NCBI GenBank assembly: GCA_016200745.1
Contig: JACQEF010000115.1
Location: 1 to 12,617 of the forward strand
Direction of reading: 5' to 3'
DNA: 12,617 nucleotides
Source: Chloroflexota bacterium
GTDB taxonomy: Bacteria; Chloroflexota; Limnocylindria; Limnocylindrales; CSP1-4
Shown here: positions 6,415-12,617 of the stretch, one piece after another
Layout of the letters: each line of letters begins with the position of its first letter
Position numbering within the stretch: position 1 is the first letter of the stretch
Notes under the pieces: model-generated
Told to the model about the DNA's origin: nothing
What the model saw: the letters and a program-made list of their open reading frames with translations, nothing else
Databases searched by the model: none
Translations under genes and position numbers: made by a program

Positions 6415-7002
6415 TCAGGCCGTGGCGCTCTGCGTCGACGCCGCGGACGATGCCTGGAGCGATCCCTCGTTCCGATCGGGGTCGCGCAGCGCGATCACCC
6501 CGAGCAGCATCGTCAGGCTGCCGTACCACAACGCGGGGAGCGCCAGCATCGCGGCGACTGGAACCGTCCATCGGCGGTTCGAGCGGGCACCCCAGACGAC
6601 GACTGCGACGGCCACCGGGAAACGGACCACGAGCGGGATCGGCACCGCGGCCCAGTACCGGACGGCCGCGATGAGCAGCCCCGTCCAGATGGTCATGAAC
6701 AGCATCCACGGCAGGTGGGTCAGCGGCAGGATCGCCTGGAGGAAGGCCGGCGAGTAGACATAGGCGATCGGCGAGCCCCAGTTGGACAGCGAGTAGGGCG
6801 AGTTGAGGTTGGCGATCCAGTAGCAGAAGGCCTCCTGACCCGTCTGCCAGACGCGTCCGAACGGCATGGCGAGGAACACGACCACGAACCACAGGGTCCC
6901 GGCGAAGACGACACCGAGGTCCGCCAGGTTCTCGGCGGTCCGTTCGAGCGCGAGCCAGGGCGAGCGTAGGCGTGCGAGGGCTGGCTGGCTGCGGCCGGTC
7001 AT
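6415..7002 (-). CDS. Half-length GT87/DUF2029-like membrane protein
   Basis: This 195-residue protein has a first hydrophobic helix at about 30-47. An aromatic loop follows, ending SPIAYVYSP (77-85). Further helices lie at about 97-115, 120-137 and 147-172, and the tail is rich in Ser, Ala and Thr. The order YxYSPAFLQAILPLTHLPW, then WTGLLIAAV, then LPALWYGSLTMLLG resembles the first half of GT87-type mannosyltransferases. In that family a GN(V/I)-type motif follows W/Y-G. The family is usually around 400 residues; this protein stops soon after that motif, and the downstream DNA is occupied by the convergent MFS gene. Either it is a natural short form or a truncated remnant. The catalytic acidic residue expected in the N-terminal loop of GT87 is not evident. 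ATG 7000-7002 overlaps the stop of a tiny upstream ORF (ATGA). Family assignment is tentative, coding is likely. Confidence 0.6.
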   Translation of the reverse strand: MTGRSQPALARLRSPWLALERTAENLADLGVVFAGTLWFVVVFLAMPFGRVWQTGQEAFCYWIANLNSPYSLSNWGSPIAYVYSPAFLQAILPLTHLPWMLFMTIWTGLLIAAVRYWAAVPIPLVVRFPVAVAVVVWGARSNRRWTVPVAAMLALPALWYGSLTMLLGVIALRDPDRNEGSLQASSAASTQSATA

Positions 7003-7034
7003 GATGTCCTGCAGGTTGTGGCGGTTGTGTGCAT
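6999..7034 (-). CDS. Possible 11-residue Thr-rich upstream ORF coupled to the membrane protein
   Basis: ATG 7032-7034 is preceded by GGGGGGAGCGAG, a purine-rich ribosome binding site. It opens the reading frame MHTTATTCRTS, whose TGA overlaps the ATG of the membrane protein (ATGA). Five of the 11 residues are threonine. The membrane protein's own ribosome binding site (AGGA, 4-5 bases away) is poorly spaced, so coupling through this ORF would make sense. It could equally be chance. The 173 bases between it and the citrate synthase stop hold no other gene I can see. Confidence 0.35.
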   Translation of the reverse strand: MHTTATTCRTS

Positions 7035-7207
7035 CTCGCTCCCCCCGGCGTGTCGGCGGTCACCTCCGCGCGGCCCGGGCGCCGGATCGACCCGTGTCCG
7101 CTTGCGGGCCAGGCGCGCTCGCGGGCAACCAAGACTGTACAGCGCCCGGGCCCAGGATGGCTGGCCGCGATGGTGACGGACGATGACCTGCGGGACCGAA
7201 CCGAGCC

Positions 7208-8341
7208 TCAGGTGGGCAGGTCGCGCTCCGGCGGCCCGACGTAATTGACGTCCGGCCGGATCAGCCGGTTGGTGGCGGCCTGCTCGAGGACGTGGGCGGT
7301 CCAGCCCGCGTGGCGGGCCAGCGAGAAGGTGGCCGGGAAGAGGTCGGGCGAGAGGCCCACGCCCATCAGGACCGGCGCCGCGTAGAACTCGACGTTGGTC
7401 TTGAGCGGCCGATCCGGGTGCTTCTCGGCCAGGACGCGCAGCACGACGTCCTCGACTTCGGTGGCCAGCTTCAGCCAGTCGGGCTTGTGCTCCATCCCCT
7501 CCGCCACCGTGCGCAGTGCCGCCGCCCGCGGATCGTAGGCGCGATAGACGCGATGCCCGAAGCCCATCAGGCGCTCGCCACGGTCGATCGCGTCGCGGAC
7601 CCACGCCTCGGCATGGTCGGCGGAGCCGACCCGTGAGAGCTGGTCCACCACCTCGAGCGGGGCGCCGCCGTGGAGCGGCCCCTTCATCGTCCCGATCGCC
7701 CCGGTCACCGCCGACGCGATGTCCGACCGGGTCGAGGTGATGATCCGGGCCGTGAATGTGGACGCATTGAAGCCATGCTCCGCGCCGACGATGAAATACG
7801 CGTCCAGCGCGCGCGCGGTCGCGGCGTCGGGGACCGAACCGGTCAGCTGGTAGAGAAAGCCGGCCACCAGGTCGAGCGACGGATCCGGATCGATCGGCTC
7901 CTTGCCCGAGCGGAGACGGGCGATGGCCGCCAGCGCCGAGGGCGAGAACGCGGTCAGGGCGCGGGCCTGCTCCACGGTCGGCGGCCAGGCCAGGCTCTGG
8001 GCGGCCCCCCAGGCCGAGACGGCGGTCCGAAGGGCATCCATCGGCTTGGCGTCCGGCGGGAGGGCGCGCAGGACGGTCATGACGGCCCGCGGAATGGCCG
8101 CGGTCGGCAAGTGGTGGTCGGGGATCCAGTCGCCGGTCCACAGCAGGTTGGCCACGGCCGGGTAGCTGCCGTGCGCCACGAGATCGCCGATCCGGTAGCC
8201 GCGATAGAGCAGCCGCCCCCGTTCGCCGTCGACGTACCCGAGCGCCGTCTCGCCGGCGACGACGCCCTCGAGCCCGGGGGAGTAGGGCCGGCTCGCGGGG
8301 CCCGTCTCGTTCGCGGTGGTGTCGCGCGGCGCGTCGGTCAT
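7208..8341 (-). CDS. gltA: Citrate synthase
   Basis: The 377-residue protein is a type I-like short citrate synthase without the N-terminal extension of the Gram-negative hexameric enzyme. It condenses acetyl-CoA and oxaloacetate to citrate in the cytosol. The key motifs are in order: AEHGFNAST with H189 (oxaloacetate binding), GPLHGGA with H224, and GFGHRVYR with H263. The third catalytic position is NVEFYAAPVL (316-325). The C-terminal ligand region is FSLARHAGWTAHVLEQ (339-354). E318 stands where the canonical catalytic Asp lies (NVDFY); I recall NVEF-type sequences from CitA-like citrate synthases, so this may be a subfamily trait. A 2-methylcitrate synthase activity cannot be excluded. 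ATG 8339-8341 follows TACCAT by 6 bases, with no well-spaced ribosome binding site. It lies 30 bases downstream of the GlsB-like gene. Confidence 0.92.
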   Translation of the reverse strand: MTDAPRDTTANETGPASRPYSPGLEGVVAGETALGYVDGERGRLLYRGYRIGDLVAHGSYPAVANLLWTGDWIPDHHLPTAAIPRAVMTVLRALPPDAKPMDALRTAVSAWGAAQSLAWPPTVEQARALTAFSPSALAAIARLRSGKEPIDPDPSLDLVAGFLYQLTGSVPDAATARALDAYFIVGAEHGFNASTFTARIITSTRSDIASAVTGAIGTMKGPLHGGAPLEVVDQLSRVGSADHAEAWVRDAIDRGERLMGFGHRVYRAYDPRAAALRTVAEGMEHKPDWLKLATEVEDVVLRVLAEKHPDRPLKTNVEFYAAPVLMGVGLSPDLFPATFSLARHAGWTAHVLEQAATNRLIRPDVNYVGPPERDLPT

Positions 8342-8347
8342 CGGCAG

Positions 8348-8353
8348 ATGGTA
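8348..8353 (-). promoter_or_regulatory. -10-like element TACCAT placed for a leaderless citrate synthase transcript
   Basis: TACCAT lies 6 bases before the citrate synthase ATG, the spacing expected when transcription starts at the start codon. An AAGGA further up is about 13 bases away, too far for a normal ribosome binding site. No convincing -35 is present, and the gene may also be read from upstream. Confidence 0.35.
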
Positions 8354-8371
8354 GTCCTTCCCGGCCGTCGT

Positions 8372-8629
8372 TCAGGTCTCGCTGAGCGCGTTGAGCACCA
8401 GCCGGACCACGATCGCCCCGAAGACGGCCACGACGACCGCCGCGATGAACCCCTGGACCTCGCTGAAGCCCATCTGCTGGGCCAACCAGCCGCCGACGAG
8501 CCCGCCCAGGATGCCGACCACGATGTTCGGCAGGCATCCCCGCGCGGTGCGTCCTTTGACGAACGCTCCCGAGATCGCGCCGGCGAAGAAGCCGACGACG
8601 ATCCAGCCGAGCCAGGACATCTCGAGCAT
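8372..8629 (-). CDS. GlsB/YeaQ/YmgE-family small membrane protein
   Basis: This is a small protein of 85 residues with three hydrophobic segments. They are WLGWIVVGFFAGAISG (about 6-21), NIVVGILGGLVGGWLA (35-50) and FIAAVVVAVFGAIVVRLVL (61-79). The loop KGRTARGCLPNIVVGILGG matches the family pattern, in which a Gly/Arg-rich turn precedes a Gly-rich second helix. Members are transglycosylase-associated or stress-response membrane proteins; their biochemical role is not settled. ATG 8627-8629 (MLEMSW) and ATG 8618-8620 (MSWLGW) are both possible, and neither has a strong ribosome binding site. The open frame extends further upstream but that part is Pro/Arg-rich and overlaps the hydrolase gene, so it is left out. 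It lies 46 bases after the hydrolase gene. Confidence 0.8.
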   Translation of the reverse strand: MLEMSWLGWIVVGFFAGAISGAFVKGRTARGCLPNIVVGILGGLVGGWLAQQMGFSEVQGFIAAVVVAVFGAIVVRLVLNALSET

Positions 8630-8675
8630 GGCGCCAAGTCTCGCATGCGGGGCTCCCCTCGTGCGCGCCGCGCTG

Positions 8676-9497
8676 TCAGGCGAGAAAGGCGCGCACGGCC
8701 TCCACGACGGCGTCGGGGTGGGTGTGATGGGCGGCGTGCCGGGCCCCCTCGATCTCCACGACTCGCCCGTCCACCAGGCGGGCATCGAGCTCGCGAGTCG
8801 CCGCATGGAAGATCGCCCGGCTGTCGGAACCGAGCAGCTGCAGGACCGGGCGGCGTACCGCCCCGAGCCGCGCGAGTGACCCGGCCGGGTCCGACTCGGC
8901 GTCGAGCTCGCGCGGGATCGTCGCGGCCGCGGCCGACCGCACCGGCCAGATGGGATCCGCGCGGTAGGCGGTCAGGTCGGCGGCGCTCATGCCCACGACC
9001 CGGGTCATGAAGTCGGCCAGCAGTCCGTCAAGGTCGCCGGCCGCCTCCCGCGCGCGGAGCCGATCGCGGAGATCGTCGGGCTCGTAGCTCTGTCCGGGCG
9101 GCGGCGGCGCCCCCTCGTAGCAGATGACCGGACCGACCCGATCGCCGACCAGCGCCGCGCCGAGCGCGCATCGCCCGCCGTAGGAATGGCCGAAGACGGG
9201 GATCCGACCGCCGCCGCGGCCAGCGAGCGCCGACGCGACCGCGGCGACGTCCTCGAACTCGCGTTCGATCGCGTAGGGCAACGTGTCGCCGGAGGCGCCC
9301 CGGCCGCGCCGATCGATCGCGTGGAGGGTGTACCGGCGCGCCAGGCGCGGTCCGACGACGCGAAACGTCGTGTGGTCGGCCGAGGCACCGTGGACGAGGA
9401 TCAGCGGCGGGCCGTCGCCGGTCGTGAAGACCGCGACGGGTGTTCCGTCGGCGGAGACGACTCGTCGCGAGGGAACCGGATCGGGCCAGGCGCTCAG
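8676..9497 (-). CDS. Alpha/beta hydrolase, apparent CTG start
   Basis: This 273-residue alpha/beta-fold hydrolase carries the oxyanion strand LILVHGAS (32-39). The nucleophile elbow is FGHSYGG with S105. D225 (LLGSDS) is the likely catalytic acid, and H254 (GARHAAHHTHP) the catalytic His. The substrate cannot be told; the family covers esterases, peptidases and haloperoxidase-like enzymes. Between the N-terminal strand and the HGAS motif there is no ATG, GTG or TTG in frame. The natural start is CTG 9495-9497, which overlaps the TGA of pgl (CTGA) and gives SAWPDPVPSRRVVSADGTP. Longer in-frame extensions reach back through the whole pgl gene as Arg/Gly/Pro-rich sequence and are not credible. 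Translation is probably coupled to pgl. The fold is certain; the start is inference. Confidence 0.85.
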   Translation of the reverse strand: MSAWPDPVPSRRVVSADGTPVAVFTTGDGPPLILVHGASADHTTFRVVGPRLARRYTLHAIDRRGRGASGDTLPYAIEREFEDVAAVASALAGRGGGRIPVFGHSYGGRCALGAALVGDRVGPVICYEGAPPPPGQSYEPDDLRDRLRAREAAGDLDGLLADFMTRVVGMSAADLTAYRADPIWPVRSAAAATIPRELDAESDPAGSLARLGAVRRPVLQLLGSDSRAIFHAATRELDARLVDGRVVEIEGARHAAHHTHPDAVVEAVRAFLA

Positions 9498-10300
9498 TGC
9501 GGGACGTCCGCCGCGGCCGCGACGTCGAGGATCCAGGTGGCCCCGGCGCGTCGGGCGAGCTGGGCCGGCCAGCGAGCGGGATCGCGGGTCTCGCCGAAGA
9601 CCTGGCCGAGGATCGGCGCCTTCGAGGCGCCGGTGGCGATCACCAGCACGTGGCCGGCCGCGCCGACGACCGCCGGATTGAGCGTGACCCGCTCGACGTG
9701 CGGCTCGATGTGGCCGGGCGCCGGGATGGCAAGGGCCAGCTCGCCCGCGCCGAGCGCCGGGGAACCCGGGAAGACCGACAACAGGTGGCCGTCGGCGCCC
9801 ACGCCGAGCAGGAGCAGGTCGAACGCCGGCCAGGGCCCCGCCGCGGGAAGGTGCGCGTCCGCGAGCTCGTTCGCGAGGCCGGCCGCGCACCACGCCGCGC
9901 CACGCGATCCGCCGATCGCCTCGGTGGTCCGGAACGGGTGGAGGTGCTCCACCGCCAGCGGGACGCCCGGCCCCCGGCCCCCGGCCCCGCCCTCCTCGGT
10001 CAGCCCGATGCCGAGCAGGATATCGTCGAGCGGCTTCACGTTCGACAGTGGGTGATCGCGCGGGACGTACCGGTCGTCGCCCCACCAGACGTGGACCGAC
10101 GGCCAGGGGACCGCGTCGCGCAGCGGTTCCGCCACGAGCCGGCGGTAGATCCCGACGACCGACGAGCCGCCCGTCGTCGCCCAGTCCGCGCGACCCCGCC
10201 GGGCCGCCGCGTCCGCGAGCACCGCGGCGATCCGGTCGGCCGCGGCGGACGCCGCCTCGGCGGGACCGTCGACGACGACGAGCTCGGGGTCGGCGGCCAT
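9494..10300 (-). CDS. pgl: 6-phosphogluconolactonase
   Basis: The 268-residue enzyme hydrolyses 6-phosphoglucono-lactone to 6-phosphogluconate, the second step of the oxidative pentose phosphate pathway in the cytosol. The family motifs are in order: TTGGSSVVGIY (42-52), the phosphate-binding region; VWWGDDRYVPRDHPLSNVK (71-89); and LLGVGADGHLLSVFPGS (165-180) with the conserved catalytic H172. A Gly-rich insert (GGAGGRGPG, 104-112) looks like a flexible loop. ATG 10298-10300 starts one base after the opcA stop and has GGAG about 8 bases upstream. Its own TGA overlaps the CTG of the hydrolase. It sits in the order zwf, opcA, pgl and is surely cotranscribed with them. Confidence 0.95.
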   Translation of the reverse strand: MAADPELVVVDGPAEAASAAADRIAAVLADAAARRGRADWATTGGSSVVGIYRRLVAEPLRDAVPWPSVHVWWGDDRYVPRDHPLSNVKPLDDILLGIGLTEEGGAGGRGPGVPLAVEHLHPFRTTEAIGGSRGAAWCAAGLANELADAHLPAAGPWPAFDLLLLGVGADGHLLSVFPGSPALGAGELALAIPAPGHIEPHVERVTLNPAVVGAAGHVLVIATGASKAPILGQVFGETRDPARWPAQLARRAGATWILDVAAAADVPH

Positions 10301-10301
10301 G

Positions 10302-11573
10302 TCAGGTCTCCGCCCGGTCGCCGACCAGCTCGGCCGCGGACCTGAGCGCATCGACCGCCACGGGATCCCGCCTGCCGGCCTCGATCGCCTCGGCGAGCAG
10401 GTCGACGTCATTCCGCCGGGGAGCCCGGAAGCGGCGATCCCAGGCCTCCACGCCGTCCTGCCAGACGCGGACGTGGACGGTCTCGGCCTCGGCCGTCACG
10501 TCGGCCCGAAGCTCGGATCCCCGCCGGTCGGCCCGCAGCTCGACGCGCAGCGTCGTCCCGGACGGCATGGACGAGACGATCGGGCGGGCCAGGACGGCCA
10601 CCTCGGTCCGCCCGTCGGTCAGCGTCGCGGCGAAGCCCCTGCCCGTGACCGGCTTGCCGCTGATCGACCGGACCGGACCCGTACGGACGGTCCGGGTGGC
10701 CGCGCCCGCCACCTGCCCATGGCCGCCCACGACGGCCAGCGGCCTCACGACCGACAGCCCGAGCCGCGAGGCCATCCAGCCCACGTGGTAGATCGGCTTG
10801 ACCAGGTTCGCCGAGCCCGGCGCGCATGTCTCGTCATGCGTCCCGTAGGTGACCGCGATGCGCCGGAGGTATCGCAGGTAGGGCAGGAAGTCCGGGTCGT
10901 CGAAGATGGACGCGATCGCCTCCCGCCAGCGCGACTGGCGGACGAGCGCGAAATCGCTGATGGCCAGGCGCGTGGACGCCTGCAGGTCCGCCAGCTCGCG
11001 CAGCCTGGTCAGGCCGTCGCCCGCCCACCTCGACCCGTCGACCACGAGCCGGTCGGCGGTGGCGAACAGGTCGCGGGCGGCCCGGGTCGTGAGCGGTGGC
11101 TCGCCCGGCCACCAGATCGTCACCGGCAGGTCGTGGATGATCAGCGGTGTCGCGATGGCCGCCAGATGGAGCCCGGATTCACCGCCGCAGGTGAGGTGGA
11201 TGGTCTCGGCGCAGGTCTCCGGGGCGTCCTCGCGGGGCAGGACGCAATGCGCCTCCACGCGCGCGTCCAGCCACGATGGGCCGTCGGGGTCCGCCGACTG
11301 GATGACGATCGTTCGGGACGGATGCCGGCCGGTGAGTGCCTGGATCGTGGCGGCGCAGCGCTCGGCGATCTCGGGACGACGGGCCACGACGACCAGGTTC
11401 ATGACGCTCGTCCGGGCGGAGACGTGGCGGCCCGGCTCACCGTTCATGTCGGCGGTCAGGTCCTGGCTCGCCCAGATCCTCGCCAGCTCGCTTTCGATCT
11501 CGGCGATGCTGTGGGCGCGCGCCGACCAGCGCAACGCGGGTTCACCGAACTTGACCGGCGCGACCGTGATCAC
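10302..11573 (-). CDS. opcA: OpcA, glucose-6-phosphate dehydrogenase assembly protein
   Basis: The 423-residue protein carries the OpcA hallmarks: TIVIQSADPDG (88-98) and the stretch LHLAAIATPLIIHDLPVTIW, then WPGEPPL (135-161). A C-terminal region of mixed strands (about 330-420) matches the second OpcA domain. OpcA is a non-enzymatic partner that promotes assembly and redox control of glucose-6-phosphate dehydrogenase in cyanobacteria and actinobacteria. Its position between zwf and pgl is the classical one. The start is taken as GTG 11571-11573, 10 bases after the zwf stop, giving MITVAPVKFGEPALRW. The open frame continues upstream over the end of zwf as Arg/Pro-rich sequence and is rejected. 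Few cysteines are seen (C73, C110, C121, C129), so redox control of the cyanobacterial kind cannot be judged. Confidence 0.93.
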   Translation of the reverse strand: MITVAPVKFGEPALRWSARAHSIAEIESELARIWASQDLTADMNGEPGRHVSARTSVMNLVVVARRPEIAERCAATIQALTGRHPSRTIVIQSADPDGPSWLDARVEAHCVLPREDAPETCAETIHLTCGGESGLHLAAIATPLIIHDLPVTIWWPGEPPLTTRAARDLFATADRLVVDGSRWAGDGLTRLRELADLQASTRLAISDFALVRQSRWREAIASIFDDPDFLPYLRYLRRIAVTYGTHDETCAPGSANLVKPIYHVGWMASRLGLSVVRPLAVVGGHGQVAGAATRTVRTGPVRSISGKPVTGRGFAATLTDGRTEVAVLARPIVSSMPSGTTLRVELRADRRGSELRADVTAEAETVHVRVWQDGVEAWDRRFRAPRRNDVDLLAEAIEAGRRDPVAVDALRSAAELVGDRAET

Positions 11574-11583
11574 GGGACCGGTC

Positions 11584-12617
11584 TCAGATCCGACGCCAGC
11601 GCCGGCCCTCGCGCGCCAGCAGCTCGTCGGCGGCCGCCGGACCCCACGATCCCGCCTCGTAGTTGGGGAACGCCGGCGCCGGCGCGGCCGCCCAGGCCTC
11701 CACGATCGGGTCGACGATGCTCCAGGCCTCCTCGACCTCGTCGGCGCGGGTGAACAGCGACGCGTCACCCTGGAGCGCGTCGAGGATCAGCGTCTCGTAG
11801 GCGTCCGGCGAGTCCACGCTGAACGCCGAGCCGTACGTGAAGTCCATCGTGACCGAGCGGACGTCCAGGCCGAGTCCCGGGACCTTGGCCCCGAACCTGA
11901 GCATGATCCCCTCGTCAGGCTGGATCCGGATCGCCAGCAGGTTGGCGTCGGGCTCGACGCCCTCGTCCTTGAACAGCCGATGCGGGACTTCGCGGTACTG
12001 GATCGCGATCTCGGTCGCCCGCTTTGGCAGTCGCTTGCCCGTCCGGACGTAGAACGGGACCCCTGACCAGCGCCAGTCGTCGATCATCAGCCGGGCTGCC
12101 ACGAACGTCTCGGTCTCCGACGCCGCGTCCACGTCCTTCTCCTGGCGGTAGCCGGGGACCTCGGTCGCGGCGACCCAGCCCGAACCGTACTGGCCGCGGA
12201 CGACATCCGCCCCGGCCTCGGTGGGCGTCGTCGTGATCGCGCGCAGGACCTTGACCTTCTCATCGCGCAGGGCGTCCGCCTCGAATCGCGCCGGCGGCTC
12301 CATCGCGATCAGGCTGACCAGCTGGAGCAGGTGGTTCTGGAGGACGTCGCGCGAGGCGCCGGTCTCCTCGTAGAACGCGCCGCGGCTCTCGATCCCGATC
12401 GACTCGGCCACCGTGATCTGGACGTTGTCGACGTAGCGCCGATTCCAGAGCGGCTCGAAGATGCCGTTGCCGAACCGGAAGACCAGCAGGTTCCGGACCG
12501 TCTCCTTGCCCAGGTAGTGGTCGATGCGATAGACCTGCGATTCGCGGAAGACCTTGCCGAGCTCGCGGTTGAGCCGCTTGGCCGATTCGGCATCGTGGCC
12601 GAACGGCTTCTCAACGA
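11584..12617 (-). CDS. zwf: Glucose-6-phosphate 1-dehydrogenase (N-terminus outside the window)
   Basis: 343 residues are visible, running off the right edge; about 150 N-terminal residues including the NADP-binding Rossmann motif are missing. The visible part starts VEKPFGHDAESAKRLN. It contains the substrate-site motif RIDHYLGKE (visible residues 30-38), whose His and Lys take part in catalysis and glucose-6-phosphate binding. VPFYVRTGKRLPKRATEI and the family C-terminus GSWGPAAADELL are also present. The enzyme oxidises glucose-6-phosphate and makes NADPH, the entry to the pentose phosphate pathway. An internal ATG at 12409-12411 could be mistaken for a start, but the strong homology upstream of it rules that out. 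opcA begins 10 bases after its stop. Confidence 0.96.
   Translation of the reverse strand, partial: VEKPFGHDAESAKRLNRELGKVFRESQVYRIDHYLGKETVRNLLVFRFGNGIFEPLWNRRYVDNVQITVAESIGIESRGAFYEETGASRDVLQNHLLQLVSLIAMEPPARFEADALRDEKVKVLRAITTTPTEAGADVVRGQYGSGWVAATEVPGYRQEKDVDAASETETFVAARLMIDDWRWSGVPFYVRTGKRLPKRATEIAIQYREVPHRLFKDEGVEPDANLLAIRIQPDEGIMLRFGAKVPGLGLDVRSVTMDFTYGSAFSVDSPDAYETLILDALQGDASLFTRADEVEEAWSIVDPIVEAWAAAPAPAFPNYEAGSWGPAAADELLAREGRRWRRI

Noticed and set aside
9186..10345. Plus-strand open frames antisense to pgl
   Set aside because: Composition is typical of shadow frames; pgl motifs on the minus strand are unambiguous.
12309..12614. 101-residue minus-strand frame at the right edge
   Set aside because: Ser/Arg-rich shadow of zwf, whose true frame continues through the region with EKPFGHD and RIDHYLGKE.

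Overview
The window is very GC-rich, gene-dense bacterial chromosome with short intergenic gaps and many tiny gene overlaps. The GC level, the zwf-opcA-pgl cluster and the overall gene set would suit a high-GC Chloroflexota lineage (Limnocylindria-like) or a deep actinobacterium. That placement is inference only, because no rRNA or other marker gene is present. I saw no insertion sequence, prophage, CRISPR array or tRNA.

Positions 1-3271 (+ strand) look like one operon: the tail of a YhaO/SbcD-type nuclease, a YhaN-type SMC-like ATPase with a membrane hairpin in its coiled coil, and an EamA-family transporter. The first two join through a GTGA overlap. The third appears to start at a CTG codon in a CTGA overlap. 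It is convergent, 3 bases apart, with a minus-strand pair (3275-4719): a small P-loop kinase lying downstream of a DUF2231-Rieske membrane protein.

The 410-base gap 4720-5129 holds the most interesting signal. A good sigma70-type promoter (TTGTGG, 17 bases, TAGATT) is followed exactly at the expected start point by a sequence that folds into a closed RNA of about 182 nt. Its 9-bp terminal helix pairs its first bases with its last, and it encloses two strong hairpins. It matches no RNA class I can name with confidence. The promoter flank also carries several weak DnaA-box-like sequences. A major facilitator transporter follows (5130-6389), probably read from a leaderless mRNA.

From 6415 to the window end, all genes lie on the minus strand. 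Read in transcription order they are: zwf (partial), opcA, pgl, an alpha/beta hydrolase (again with an apparent CTG start in a CTGA overlap), a GlsB/YeaQ-type membrane protein, citrate synthase, a possible 11-residue Thr-rich upstream ORF, and a half-length GT87-like membrane protein. zwf, opcA and pgl form the oxidative pentose phosphate module: G6P dehydrogenase, its assembly factor and 6-phosphogluconolactonase. Together they make NADPH and 6-phosphogluconate. Citrate synthase downstream links the cluster loosely to central carbon metabolism.
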